Source: Candidatus Avelusimicrobium facis (GTDB taxonomy: Bacteria > Elusimicrobiota > Elusimicrobia > Elusimicrobiales > Elusimicrobiaceae). From it: a stretch of DNA of 56,272 nucleotides. Numbering within the stretch: the stretch's first letter is position 1; each line of letters starts with the position of its first letter. Shown here in pieces: positions 48,376-56,272 of the stretch. The notes under the pieces were generated by a model. That model was not told the origin of the DNA. It saw nothing but the letters and a program-made list of their open reading frames with translations, and did no database searches. A program made the translations under genes and the position numbers. The stretch lies in contig CAAFHX010000035.1 in assembly GCA_900762815.1 (NCBI GenBank), positions 1-56,272 of the forward strand. The letters are read 5' to 3'.

Positions 48376-49765
48376 TACCGAAACCCACCGCAAGGAAGAA
48401 TTTAAACCGTTAAATGAAAAGCAAGTAACCATGTACTGCTGCGGGCCGACGGTGTACAATTACGCGCACATTGGCAATATGCGCACCTATATTTTTGAGG
48501 ATTTGCTTTCCCGCACGCTGCGTTTGCATTGGCCGTTGAAACATGTGATGAATGTAACCGATGTGGGGCACTTGGTCTCTGATGCCGACGAAGGCGAGGA
48601 CAAAATGGAAGTGGCCACCGCCCGCGAAGGCAAAAGCGCGTGGGACATTGCCAAATTTTACGAAGAGAAATTTTTTGCCGATTACGATGCCCTGCATTGC
48701 ACCCGCCCGACGGTCATCAGCCGTGCCACGGCACACATTGCAGAGATGATTGCTTTAGTGAAAACCTTGGAAGAAAAGGGCTACACCTACCGCACCCGCG
48801 ACGGGATTTATTATGATACGTCCAAATTCCCGCGCTATGACGCGCTGGTGGGCCGCAGCCGCCTGGAGGGCTTGCGCGGCGGGGCCCGGGTGGAAATGAG
48901 CGATGAGAAAAAGAACCCAACCGATTTTGCTTTGTGGAAGTTTTCCCCCAAGGATAAAAAACGCCAAATGGAGTGGGACAGCCCGTGGGGGGTGGGTTTC
49001 CCGGGGTGGCATATTGAATGCTCGGCCATGGCCATGAAATACTTGGGGCCGACGATTGATATCCACTGCGGGGGCATAGACCATGTGTCCGTGCACCACA
49101 CCAACGAAATTGCCCAAAGCGAAGCCGCCACCGGCCGAAAATATGTAGACTATTGGGTCCATGGTGAATTTTTGGTGCTGCGCGCAGGCAAGATGTCCAA
49201 ATCCGGCGGCACCTTTGTTACCTTGCAAACCTTGCGCGATAAAGGCTATGACCCGCTGGACTACCGTTATTTGTGTCTGACCGCGCATTACCGCACCCAG
49301 CTGGAGTTTACGTATGAAAGCTTAGACTCCGCGCGCAAAAGCTTGCAGGCTTTACGCCGTGAAACCGCCCAAATTGCCGCGGCGGCACAGAAGCAGCCGG
49401 CCGTAGTGACGGACCGCGCGGCCCAAGCCAAGGCGAAGTTTCAAGCCGCCATGGAGGACGACCTCAACGCCCCCAAGGCGCTGGCCGTGGTGTGGGAGGC
49501 GGTGCGCGGAGCGGAGCTCAACCCGGCGGAAAAAGTGGAATTTTTAAAATTTGCCGACGGCATTTTGGCGCTGGACTTGTTCCGCGCGCCGGAGAAAAAG
49601 CCGCAAGCGCTGCCGGCAGAAATAGAAGCGTTGGTGCAGCAGCGCGCGGCCGCCCGTGCCGCTAAGGATTACCAAAAATCCGACGAGCTGCGCGCCCAAT
49701 TGGCCGCGGCGGGCTATGCGGTCAAAGATACGCCCCAAGGGCAACAAGTGGAGAAAGCCTCATGA
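48362..49765 (+). CDS. cysS: Cysteine--tRNA ligase
   Basis: 467 aa, class I synthetase. HIGN motif in CCGPTVYNYAHIGNMRTYIFEDLLSRTL (Cys there is a zinc ligand), FPGWHIECSAMAMKYLGPTIDIHCGGIDHVSVHHTNEIAQSEA gives the remaining zinc ligands, and KMSKSGGTFVTLQTL is the KMSKS loop. DALR anticodon domain at about 330-390, with FQAAMEDDLNAPKALAVVWE. Overlaps the preceding lipoprotein gene by 14 nt and the add gene by 4 nt. Confidence 0.97.
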   Translation: MQLYNTETHRKEEFKPLNEKQVTMYCCGPTVYNYAHIGNMRTYIFEDLLSRTLRLHWPLKHVMNVTDVGHLVSDADEGEDKMEVATAREGKSAWDIAKFYEEKFFADYDALHCTRPTVISRATAHIAEMIALVKTLEEKGYTYRTRDGIYYDTSKFPRYDALVGRSRLEGLRGGARVEMSDEKKNPTDFALWKFSPKDKKRQMEWDSPWGVGFPGWHIECSAMAMKYLGPTIDIHCGGIDHVSVHHTNEIAQSEAATGRKYVDYWVHGEFLVLRAGKMSKSGGTFVTLQTLRDKGYDPLDYRYLCLTAHYRTQLEFTYESLDSARKSLQALRRETAQIAAAAQKQPAVVTDRAAQAKAKFQAAMEDDLNAPKALAVVWEAVRGAELNPAEKVEFLKFADGILALDLFRAPEKKPQALPAEIEALVQQRAAARAAKDYQKSDELRAQLAAAGYAVKDTPQGQQVEKAS

Positions 49766-50976
49766 AAAAAATAAGCGCTGAGTTTATCCGCCAAATTCCC
49801 AAGGCCGACCTGCATGTGCATTTGGACGGCTCGCTGCGTTTGTCTACGCTCATTGAATTGGCCCAAAAAGAAGGCGTGGAACTGCCCGCCTATACCGAAA
49901 AGGGCTTGCGCGAAAAGGTGTTTAAAAAACAATACGCCAACCTGCCCGAATATTTAAAAGGGTTTAATTACACCACCGCCGTTATGCGCAACAAAGAAAA
50001 CATTGAGCGCATTGCTTACGAGCTGGGGCAAGATGCGTTGGCCGAGGGCGTACGTTATATAGAGGTGCGCTTTGCCCCACAGTTGCACGCCGGGGAAACG
50101 CTGTCCGTGGCGGACAGCGTGCGCGCGGTGGCGGCCGGTCTGGCCCGAGCGCAGCAAGAGCACAATACCCTGCCGGCGGTCAAATCCGGTGAAGATTTGC
50201 CCTTTCACTTTGGCATTATCGCGTGTGCTATGCGCAGCTTTCATGCGGGCATGTCTGCGTATTACAAAAATTTAATTGGAGCGTTGTCCCAATATTCCAA
50301 GGCGGAAATTTTTGGCGTGGCGTCTTTGGAGTTGGCCCGCCAAGTGGTCAAATTGGCGCGGGAAGAGGGGCTGCCGGTGGTGGGTTTTGACTTGGCCGGC
50401 GAAGAAGCGGGCTACCCCGCAGCCGACCATATGGAGGCTTACCAATTTGTGCACAAACACTTTATGCGCAAAACGGTGCACTCCGGCGAGGCCTACGGTC
50501 CGGAATCCATTTTCCAAGCCATTACCGACTGCTATGCCAACCGCATTGGCCATGGTACGCATTTGTTTGATGCGTCCATGATTAAGGATCGCAAGGTCAA
50601 GGACAAGACCGCCTATGTGGAGGCCTTGGCCAACTACATTGCCAGCGAGCGCATCGGCGTGGAGGTCTGCCTGACCAGCAATTTGCAAACGCTGCCGGAG
50701 ATTAAATCCGTCGCCAAGCACCCCGTGAAGGAAATGATCAAGCGCGGACTGTCGGTCAGCATTGCCACCGACAACCGCTTGGTGTCTAATACGACGGTGA
50801 GCAAAGAGCTGGAGCTGCTGGTAAAAAACATTCCGCTCACGCGCAAAGAATTCAAAAATGTCATCATCGCCGGGTTTAAAGGGGCGTTCTTCCCCGGGGC
50901 ATACGTGGAAAAGCGCGCCTTTGTGCGGCAGGTCATTAACCGCTATGATGAGCTGGTCAAAAGGTATTTAGATTAA
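49762..50976 (+). CDS. add: Adenosine deaminase family protein
   Basis: 404 aa. Deaminates adenosine (or a related purine or modified nucleoside) in salvage. Zinc and catalytic motifs: PKADLHVHLDGSL (HxH), GFDLAGEE, HSGEAYGPES (His/Glu), NRIGHGTHLF (His), EVCLTSNLQT, and SIATDNRLV (Asp). A longer C-terminus than typical Add; AMP or aminodeoxyfutalosine deaminases share the motifs, so substrate is inferred. Overlaps cysS by 4 nt and ends the five-gene operon. Confidence 0.88.
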   Translation: MKKISAEFIRQIPKADLHVHLDGSLRLSTLIELAQKEGVELPAYTEKGLREKVFKKQYANLPEYLKGFNYTTAVMRNKENIERIAYELGQDALAEGVRYIEVRFAPQLHAGETLSVADSVRAVAAGLARAQQEHNTLPAVKSGEDLPFHFGIIACAMRSFHAGMSAYYKNLIGALSQYSKAEIFGVASLELARQVVKLAREEGLPVVGFDLAGEEAGYPAADHMEAYQFVHKHFMRKTVHSGEAYGPESIFQAITDCYANRIGHGTHLFDASMIKDRKVKDKTAYVEALANYIASERIGVEVCLTSNLQTLPEIKSVAKHPVKEMIKRGLSVSIATDNRLVSNTTVSKELELLVKNIPLTRKEFKNVIIAGFKGAFFPGAYVEKRAFVRQVINRYDELVKRYLD

Positions 50977-50985
50977 CAAGGCAAT

Positions 50986-51024
50986 AAAAAACACCCCGGA
51001 CCTTTCGGCCCGGGGTGTTTTTTT
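50986..51024. terminator. Bidirectional terminator after add
   Basis: A6-CACCCCGG, 10-nt loop, CCGGGGTG-T7 (stem 50992-50999 / 51010-51017). Confidence 0.93.
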
Positions 51025-51032
51025 ACGTCAAG

Positions 51033-51422
51033 TTATTTGCAAGTGCTTTCTGTGCCGCCATCGCACATTTCTTTGAAGATGTCCAAGGTCTTTTGAGCTA
51101 AAATCAGATTGATTTTCCCCTGGTACGCTTGGCGCAATTCTTTGAGCTGCTCCACCTGCATGCGCCGGGCCATGCGGCTGCGGCAAATGGCATTGCTTTG
51201 CAAGTCTAACTCTTGGTATAGCTGCGCCACTTGGGCCGTGGTTTGCTCATCAAAGTTCGCGCGCACATAAGCCACTTCTTTTTGGTTGTGCTCTATCAGG
51301 GTGGCGCAGAGGTCCACTGGGTCTTGGCTCCATACTTCTTCGCTCAGCGGCGTTGCTTTTTTCGTAGTGCCGGCGCAGGCGCACAAGGCCGCCGCAGCCA
51401 GCAAGATAAACAGTTTCTTCAT
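51033..51422 (-). CDS. Small lipoprotein, unknown function
   Basis: 129 aa from the ATG at 51422, which overlaps the tatD stop (ATGA). Lipobox CACAG region with Cys at about residue 16. The mature part is mostly helical and charged (EEVWSQDPVDLCATLIEHNQKEVAYVRANFDEQTTAQVAQLYQEL...), with four further cysteines, three of them near the ends. No family recognised. Third case in the window of a lipoprotein gene attached to the end or middle of a housekeeping operon. Confidence 0.7.
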   Translation of the reverse strand: MKKLFILLAAAALCACAGTTKKATPLSEEVWSQDPVDLCATLIEHNQKEVAYVRANFDEQTTAQVAQLYQELDLQSNAICRSRMARRMQVEQLKELRQAYQGKINLILAQKTLDIFKEMCDGGTESTCK

Positions 51423-52240
51423 CGGGTTTCTCCTTGGTTTAAGTTGTATAAATCCAGGGCGTTTTTTGTGGTAATGTCCGCCAGCTTTTCCAGCGGCATA
51501 TTCAAATAATCCGCCACCCACTGCCCTATGAGCGGGATGTTAGACGGGTCATTGCGGGTGCCGCGTTTGCCCTGCGGGGAAAGATAGGGGCAGTCCGTTT
51601 CCAGCACCAATTTATCCGCCCCCGCCTTTTTGACGGCCTCGCGGATGTATTCGTTTTTCTTATAGGTAAAGCAGCCGTTAATCCCCAGCAACAGACCCAT
51701 GTCCAAGGCCTTTTTGGCTTCTTCATAGCGGGCGCAAAAGCAATGCAACACGCCGGGATAGGCGGCCCGGGCGGGTGGTTGCCAATGATGCTTTAAAGCG
51801 GCAAAGGTGTCTGCGTACGCGGCGTAGTCCTCGCCTTCGCGGCGGACATGCAGCACCAGCGGTTTTTGCGCGGGATTGGCCAGCTGCAGCATACGCAGCA
51901 GCAGGTGGTTTTGCCGCTCTTTGTCAGATACGTCCAAACAAGTATAATCCAAACCGATTTCCCCGGTGGCCACGCAGGGGCTTTGTTGCAACAGGGCCGG
52001 CAGCCGCTGCAGGTCTGCTTCCGTGGTTTTGGCGGCGTGCTCCGGGTGAATGCCCAAAACCGCACGCACCTGCTGCGGGTAGCGGGCCGACAGCTCCAGG
52101 GCCGGGGCCCATTCCTCCGGCGAACAGCCGATTTCTATGCTCCAGGCCACTTGGGCCCCGGGCAGTTTAGTAAGCAGCGCTTGGCGGTCGGCATCAAAGG
52201 CCGGGTCGTTTAGATGGGCATGGGAATCTATAAATTGCAT
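51419..52240 (-). CDS. tatD: TatD-family metal-dependent hydrolase (DNase)
   Basis: 273 aa TIM-barrel. SHAHLNDPAFD (HxH metal site), LGIHPEHA, ATGEIGLDYTCLD (Glu), PLVLHVRREGEDY (His), GVLHCFCARYEEAKKAL (His), LETDCPYLSPQGKRGTRNDPSNIPLI (Asp). TatD proteins show 3'-5' exonuclease activity and take part in DNA repair. Predicted leaderless from a TACAAT box. Confidence 0.93.
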   Translation of the reverse strand: MQFIDSHAHLNDPAFDADRQALLTKLPGAQVAWSIEIGCSPEEWAPALELSARYPQQVRAVLGIHPEHAAKTTEADLQRLPALLQQSPCVATGEIGLDYTCLDVSDKERQNHLLLRMLQLANPAQKPLVLHVRREGEDYAAYADTFAALKHHWQPPARAAYPGVLHCFCARYEEAKKALDMGLLLGINGCFTYKKNEYIREAVKKAGADKLVLETDCPYLSPQGKRGTRNDPSNIPLIGQWVADYLNMPLEKLADITTKNALDLYNLNQGETR

Positions 52241-52246
52241 AGTATT

Positions 52247-52252
52247 ATTGTA
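52247..52252 (-). promoter_or_regulatory. -10 box TACAAT of the leaderless tatD promoter
   Basis: On the minus strand AAGC-TACAAT-AATACT-ATG. Confidence 0.5.
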
Positions 52253-52379
52253 GCTTTTTTGGGAGGAGGCTTTCTAATCCAAAAAGCGGCTTGTCCTTTT
52301 GGGGCGGGGGGTTCTATACTGTTTGTATTGGGAAAATGCCGGGGAAAAGCAATTCAAAATTAGCAATCTAAATAGGGGC

Positions 52380-52408
52380 TTGACAAAAATAAAAAAATTG
52401 TCTACAAT
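52380..52408 (+). promoter_or_regulatory. Promoter of hrcA-grpE-dnaK
   Basis: TTGACA (52380-52385), 17-bp spacer, TACAAT (52403-52408), overlapping the CIRCE operator. Confidence 0.9.
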
Positions 52409-52409
52409 A

Positions 52410-52436
52410 TTAGCAGATAAAAAGAAAGAGTGCTAA
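52410..52436. promoter_or_regulatory. CIRCE operator (HrcA binding site), left arm degenerate
   Basis: TTAGCAGAT, 9-nt spacer, GAGTGCTAA. The consensus is TTAGCACTC-N9-GAGTGCTAA: the right arm is perfect, the left arm matches 6 of 9. Position just after the -10 box and just upstream of hrcA indicates autoregulated heat-shock control. Confidence 0.88.
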
Positions 52437-52473
52437 AATAAAGCCGGAAGATAAGACGGAGCCCAGAAAGAAT

Positions 52474-53571
52474 ATGAGAATCTTAAAACCGGAAGTAGCC
52501 AAAGAAAGAAAAGAGAAAATCCTGCGCTGGGTGGTGCAGCAGTTTGTGGAAAACCGCCGCCCGGTCGGCTCGCAGTTGATTGCTTCCAGCGCGCTTAAAG
52601 ATATTTCCAGCGCGACCATTCGCAATATTATGAAGGATTTGGAGGAGGAAGGCTACCTCTACCAGCCGCATACTTCCGGCGGCCGCATCCCGACGGACAA
52701 AGCCTACCGCTATTATGTGGACTATTTAATGGGCATGCAGCGTATGGCCGCCCAAGAGCGCGAACGCATTGAACAGCAATACGATGAGCGCGTGGGCGAG
52801 CTGGACAATGTGATGTTGCATACCTCACGCCTGTTGGCGCGTTTGTCCGGTGCGGCGGGGTTTGTGTATGCGGCCAATGTGTCTGACCAAGTGGTCAAAC
52901 GGTTGGATTTTGTGCCCGTGGGGCCGGGGTTGGTGTTGGCGGTGTTGGTTACCGAATCGGGCATTGTGCGGCACTGGCCGGTGCGTTTGGGGTATGATTT
53001 GCCCCCCGCCAAATTGCGTATCTTGAGCCATTTCATCAATAGCGAAATTGACGGCATGACGCTTAGTGCGGCGCAAAAGTTTTTGTGGCAGTATATGCAG
53101 TCGGGCCACCGCGAAATTGCCGACGTGGCCGATTTGGCCGTGCAGGTGCTTAAAGACATGCAAAAGCCCCAAGCCTCCGCCGAAGAACTTTATATAGAAG
53201 GCATCGGGCGCATGTTGGAAAATACCGAAGAGTCCGACTACGAAGATTTGAAGCAAATGATGCGTGTGGTGGAGGAGCGCCAGCGGCTCTCGGGCCTGTT
53301 GGCGGAAAAGATGGACGATTTGCGCCGCTCCGGCAAAGAAGTGGCGGTGAGTATCGGCAGTGAAAACGAACTCAAAGAATTGCAAAACGTCAGTATTGTT
53401 TCCTCTGCCTACCGCGTGGGAGACAAAACCGTAGGTATGCTGGGCATTATCGGCCCGAAACATATGCAGTATACCAAGGTGATGTCTTTGGTGAAATTTA
53501 TAGGGGACTTGCTGGAGGGCAGCATCAGCGCTTGGAACGCCCTGCCGGCTAAGGAAGAAGACTATGAGTAA
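52474..53571 (+). CDS. hrcA: Heat-inducible transcription repressor HrcA
   Basis: 365 aa. N-terminal winged helix (LRWVVQQFVENRRPVGSQLIASSALKDISSATIRNIMKDLEEEGYLYQPHTSGGRIPTDKAYRYYVDYLM), then the GAF-like and inserted domains and the closing KHMQYTKVMSLVKFIGDLLEG. Binds CIRCE and needs chaperone help to fold, coupling repression to protein-folding load. First gene of the operon; the ribosome binding site is weak (AGAAAGAAT). Confidence 0.96.
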   Translation: MRILKPEVAKERKEKILRWVVQQFVENRRPVGSQLIASSALKDISSATIRNIMKDLEEEGYLYQPHTSGGRIPTDKAYRYYVDYLMGMQRMAAQERERIEQQYDERVGELDNVMLHTSRLLARLSGAAGFVYAANVSDQVVKRLDFVPVGPGLVLAVLVTESGIVRHWPVRLGYDLPPAKLRILSHFINSEIDGMTLSAAQKFLWQYMQSGHREIADVADLAVQVLKDMQKPQASAEELYIEGIGRMLENTEESDYEDLKQMMRVVEERQRLSGLLAEKMDDLRRSGKEVAVSIGSENELKELQNVSIVSSAYRVGDKTVGMLGIIGPKHMQYTKVMSLVKFIGDLLEGSISAWNALPAKEEDYE

Positions 53572-54148
53572 GAAACATCATCATCACACAGACGGCTTGA
53601 CCGAGCAGGAAGAGCAAGACTTGCCGGTGGATGCGCAGCCGCAAACGCCGCAAGAAGAACCCGCCCCGCAGCCGGATTATTATGAAAAGTATGTGCGCTT
53701 GAGCGCGGATTTTGAAAACTTCCGCAAACGCACCGAGCGGGAAAAGGCCGCGCTGTTGGCCTACGGTAAAAAGGATTTTGTAGAGAAATTACTGCCCGCT
53801 TATGAGGTTATGTTGCGCCAGCAAGCCCACATGCAAAAAGAGGAAGCGGACGAAAAAGGCTCCGCCCAAATGCAAAGCTTGCGCGCGGGATTAAATATGG
53901 TATTGGGGGAACTGAAGAAAGCCTTTGCGGCCGAGCGGATAGAAAAGTTAGACGTTGTGGGCAAACCCTACGATCCGCAAACCTCAGAGGCTATTGCCCT
54001 GGTCCCGGCCCCGGCCGACAAAGACGGCCAGGTGCTGGAGGAAGTGCAAATGGGGTTTAGTATGGAGGGCAAGATTTTACGTCCGGCCCGGGTAGTGGTC
54101 GGCAAAGCGGAGGAAGAAGCAAAAAAACAAGAAGCAGAAACGAAGTAA
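53564..54148 (+). CDS. grpE: Nucleotide exchange factor GrpE
   Basis: 194 aa. Acidic, Gln/Pro-rich N-terminus with a His run, then the GrpE core: YEKYVRLSADFENFRKRTEREKAALLAYGKKDFVEKLLPAYEVM (long dimer helix), and the beta domain VGKPYDPQTSEAIALVPAPADKDGQVLEEVQMGFSMEGKILRPARVVVGK. Releases ADP from DnaK. Overlaps hrcA by 8 nt. Confidence 0.96.
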   Translation: MSKKHHHHTDGLTEQEEQDLPVDAQPQTPQEEPAPQPDYYEKYVRLSADFENFRKRTEREKAALLAYGKKDFVEKLLPAYEVMLRQQAHMQKEEADEKGSAQMQSLRAGLNMVLGELKKAFAAERIEKLDVVGKPYDPQTSEAIALVPAPADKDGQVLEEVQMGFSMEGKILRPARVVVGKAEEEAKKQEAETK

Positions 54149-54184
54149 CACCAAACACAATTTCATAAAAAGGAGATAAAACAT

Positions 54185-56062
54185 ATGGCTAAAATTATTG
54201 GTATTGACTTAGGTACATCTAACACCGCTGCGGCGGTCATGGAAGGCGGCAGAGGCACGATTATTCCGTCTGCCGAAGGCAGCTCTATCGGCGGGAAAGC
54301 GTTTCCGTCTTATGTGGCGTTTACCAAAGACGGCCAACGCCTGGTAGGGGAACCGGCGCGCCGCCAGGCCATTGCCAACCCCGAAGGCACCGTAACCGCT
54401 TTTAAACGCAAAATGGGGGAAAACTACAAATACAATTTGCGCGGTCAGGAATTTACGCCGCAGCAGCTCTCTGCCTTTGTGTTGCAGAAAGTGAAAAAAG
54501 ATGCGGAAGCTTTCTTGGGCGAACCGGTGGAAAAGGCCGTCATCACCGTGCCCGCTTATTTTAACGACAACCAGCGCCAGGCCACCAAAGACGCCGGCCG
54601 CATTGCCGGGTTGGACGTGGTGCGCTTGGTCAACGAGCCGACGGCTGCCGCTTTGGCCTTTGGTATTGATAAGGCCGGCAAAGAACAAAAGATTTTGGTC
54701 TTTGACTTGGGCGGCGGTACGCTGGATGTAACCATTATGGAAATGGGCAAAGAAGGCACCTTTGACGTGTTGGCCACCTCCGGTGATACGCAGCTGGGCG
54801 GCACGGATATGGACAATGCCATTATTGCCTGGATGGTAGACGAATTTAAAAAGAGCACGGGCATTGATTTGTCCGCCGACAAGCAAGCGCAGCAACGCTT
54901 GAAAGAAGCCGCCGAAAAGGCCAAAATTGAATTGTCCACCACCATGGAAACCGACATCAACCTGCCCTTCATCAGCGCCGACAGCACGGGCCCGAAACAC
55001 CTGGAGCTCAAACTTTCCCGCGCTAAATTGGAGAGCTTGGTGGACCACATTGTCAAACGCTGCGGCAAATCCATTGACCAGGCTTTGTCTGATGCCAAGT
55101 TGACTGCCTCGGGCGTGGACCGCATTATCTTGGTCGGCGGGCCGACCCGTATGCCGATTGTGCAGAAATATGTGGAAGAGCATGTCGGCAAAAAGATTGA
55201 ACGCGGTATTGACCCGATGGAATGCGTGGCCATTGGCGCCAGCGTGCAAGCCGGTATTTTGACCGGGGAAGTGAAAGACGTGTTGCTCTTGGACGTAACC
55301 CCGCTGTCTTTGGGTTTGGAAACCTTGGGCGGCGTGTGCACCCGCTTGATTGAGCGCAACACCACCATCCCTGTGCGCAAAACGCAAATCTTCTCCACCG
55401 CGTCGGACAACCAACCGGCCGTAACGATTAACGTCTTGCAGGGTGAACGCCCCATGGCCAAGGACAATGTGCCTCTGGGCAAATTTGACTTGGACGGCAT
55501 TCCGCCTGCTCCGCGCGGCGTACCGCAAATTGAAGTTACGTTTGATATTGACGCCAACGGTATTTTGAACGTGTCCGCCAAAGACTTGGGCACCAACAAA
55601 GAGCAGCATATTACCATCAGCTCGCCCAACAAACTCAGCGATGCCGAAGTGGAACGCTTTGTCAAAGACGCAGAGAAATTTGCCGATGAAGACAAAAAGC
55701 ACAAAGAGTTTGTGGAAGCCAAGAACGAAGGCGACAGCGTGCTCTATCAGACCGAAAAAGCCTTGAAGGATTACGGCGATAAAGTGTCTCAAGATGACCG
55801 CTTGGCCATTGACCGCGCGCTCAACGACTTGCGCGACGCCCTCAAAGGAGACGACGCCGCCAAGATCCGCTCCGCCAAAGATGCGGCTTTGCAGGCCAGC
55901 CAAAAATTAGGCGAGGCGATGTATAAAGCGCAGCAAGGCGCGCAGGCCGGTGCTGCCGGTGCGCAAGCGGCCGCAGGCCAACCGGGCCCGGACGCGGCGC
56001 AACAAGCGCAAGGTGCGCAGAATAAAGACGACGTAGTGGAAGCCGAAGTAGTAGACAAATAA
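54185..56062 (+). CDS. dnaK: Chaperone DnaK (Hsp70)
   Basis: 625 aa. ATPase domain 1-380: [92 protein letters not shown]; substrate domain after [19 protein letters not shown], with [20 protein letters not shown] loops and [15 protein letters not shown]. Helical lid, Gln/Ala/Gly-rich linker and the C-terminal EAEVVDK motif. Ribosome binding site AAGGAG 9 nt before ATG. A terminator follows at once, and no dnaJ is present in the remaining 150 nt. Confidence 0.98.
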   Translation: MAKIIGIDLGTSNTAAAVMEGGRGTIIPSAEGSSIGGKAFPSYVAFTKDGQRLVGEPARRQAIANPEGTVTAFKRKMGENYKYNLRGQEFTPQQLSAFVLQKVKKDAEAFLGEPVEKAVITVPAYFNDNQRQATKDAGRIAGLDVVRLVNEPTAAALAFGIDKAGKEQKILVFDLGGGTLDVTIMEMGKEGTFDVLATSGDTQLGGTDMDNAIIAWMVDEFKKSTGIDLSADKQAQQRLKEAAEKAKIELSTTMETDINLPFISADSTGPKHLELKLSRAKLESLVDHIVKRCGKSIDQALSDAKLTASGVDRIILVGGPTRMPIVQKYVEEHVGKKIERGIDPMECVAIGASVQAGILTGEVKDVLLLDVTPLSLGLETLGGVCTRLIERNTTIPVRKTQIFSTASDNQPAVTINVLQGERPMAKDNVPLGKFDLDGIPPAPRGVPQIEVTFDIDANGILNVSAKDLGTNKEQHITISSPNKLSDAEVERFVKDAEKFADEDKKHKEFVEAKNEGDSVLYQTEKALKDYGDKVSQDDRLAIDRALNDLRDALKGDDAAKIRSAKDAALQASQKLGEAMYKAQQGAQAGAAGAQAAAGQPGPDAAQQAQGAQNKDDVVEAEVVDK

Positions 56063-56086
56063 GCGGCCGCTACCGAAACTCTGAGT

Positions 56087-56119
56087 GCAGGGGCAAGTGC
56101 CAACTTGCCCCTGCTTTTT
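56087..56119 (+). terminator. Terminator of hrcA-grpE-dnaK
   Basis: GCAGGGGCAAG, TGCCAA loop, CTTGCCCCTGC, T5. Confidence 0.93.
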
Positions 56120-56122
56120 GTC

Positions 56123-56149
56123 TGAAATTTTATTTTTTACAGACGCTCC
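56123..56149 (+). repeat. 27-nt dispersed repeat, copy 2
   Basis: TGAAATTTTATTTTTTA followed by CAGACGCTCC; 25 of 27 positions as at 9915-9941. Here too it starts right after a terminator. Confidence 0.6.
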
Positions 56150-56272
56150 GGGGATATTCGACTGACTAAGTAAAATGAGGGAAAAAACATGATTTTTGGC
56201 CTGATTTTCTGATAAGGCGGCGGCAAATGTAATAGAATATAAATAAATACTAAGTAAAAGAGTATGCCCACA

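Noticed and set aside
52313..52380. TATACT box and an 11-codon frame upstream of hrcA
   Set aside because: A -10-like TTCTATACT is present, but no -35, no terminator and no plausible gene follows before the hrcA promoter.
54209..55903. 564-codon open frame antisense to dnaK
   Set aside because: A shadow of the highly biased dnaK codons; no ribosome binding site and no recognisable protein. A second antisense frame (54556-55722) overlaps it in another phase, which is typical of such artefacts.
56264..56272. ATG at the right edge as the start of a further gene
   Set aside because: Only three codons are visible and no ribosome binding site or clear promoter can be assigned, so nothing can be said.

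Overview
This window reads as a stretch of chromosome from a host-associated, diderm, peptidoglycan-containing bacterium. The most likely phylum is Elusimicrobiota, in a gut lineage related to Elusimicrobium. That placement is an inference: it rests on the isolated type IV pilin-like genes scattered among housekeeping genes, the gene content (NAD-dependent ligase, ThyX, MEP-pathway IspDF fusion, meso-DAP type MurE, several small lipoproteins) and the moderate-to-high GC content. No rRNA, transposase, integrase, phage gene or CRISPR array was seen. One tRNA (Gly, GCC) is present.

Layout. 83-5079 (+): secreted M3 peptidase, type II pantothenate kinase, head-to-head prenyl synthase, TPR protein. 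5114-7522 (-): ligA and nusB. 7719-9859 (+): a secreted unknown, then infC-rpmI-rplT behind a consensus promoter. 10200-10838 (+): first pilin. 10880-18357 (-): pheS-pheT-coiled coil-zapA-like-rarA-xseA-xseB-tlyA. 18785-19279 (+): second pilin. 19315-21045: yjbQ-ybgC diverge from an unknown membrane protein, followed by tRNA-Gly and birA. 21862-24026: epimerase, response regulator, tilS. 24152-24805 (+): third pilin. 24807-28012: second prenyl synthase, a short promoter-to-terminator unit, a Lys/Ala-rich exported protein, ybeY-phoH. 28071-33089: glgC, thyX, a secreted unknown, mazG, mnmA. 33153-39548 (-): overlapping operon of a GlcD-GlcE fusion, a GlcF-like protein, a GAF/HD-GYP protein and an LTA-synthase-like sulfatase. 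39611-43228 (+): PPP phosphatase, murE, murD. 43365-45510: GDPD, lipoprotein, folD. 45658-50976 (+): PIN/TRAM protein, ispDF, lipoprotein, cysS, adenosine deaminase. 51033-52240 (-): tatD and lipoprotein. 52474-56062 (+): hrcA-grpE-dnaK under a CIRCE operator.

Three patterns stand out. (1) The three pilin genes share a ~120-bp upstream cassette carrying a long palindrome next to the ribosome binding site. A family of two-hairpin palindromic repeats (GTCAT...ATGAC) is tied to them: one copy sits before the second pilin, a half copy lies upstream of the first, and related copies are inserted in frame inside the leader peptides of the first and third. The second pilin provides the empty site. 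(2) At least eight genes, plus one candidate short ORF, have a -10 box ending exactly 6 nt before ATG with no Shine-Dalgarno sequence. This predicts systematic leaderless translation. (3) A compact transcription unit at 25833-26033 (promoter, 33-codon candidate ORF, terminator) resembles a leader peptide/attenuator or a small RNA.

All calls come from reading the sequence only. Product names follow motif and length recognition, and no database search was run.
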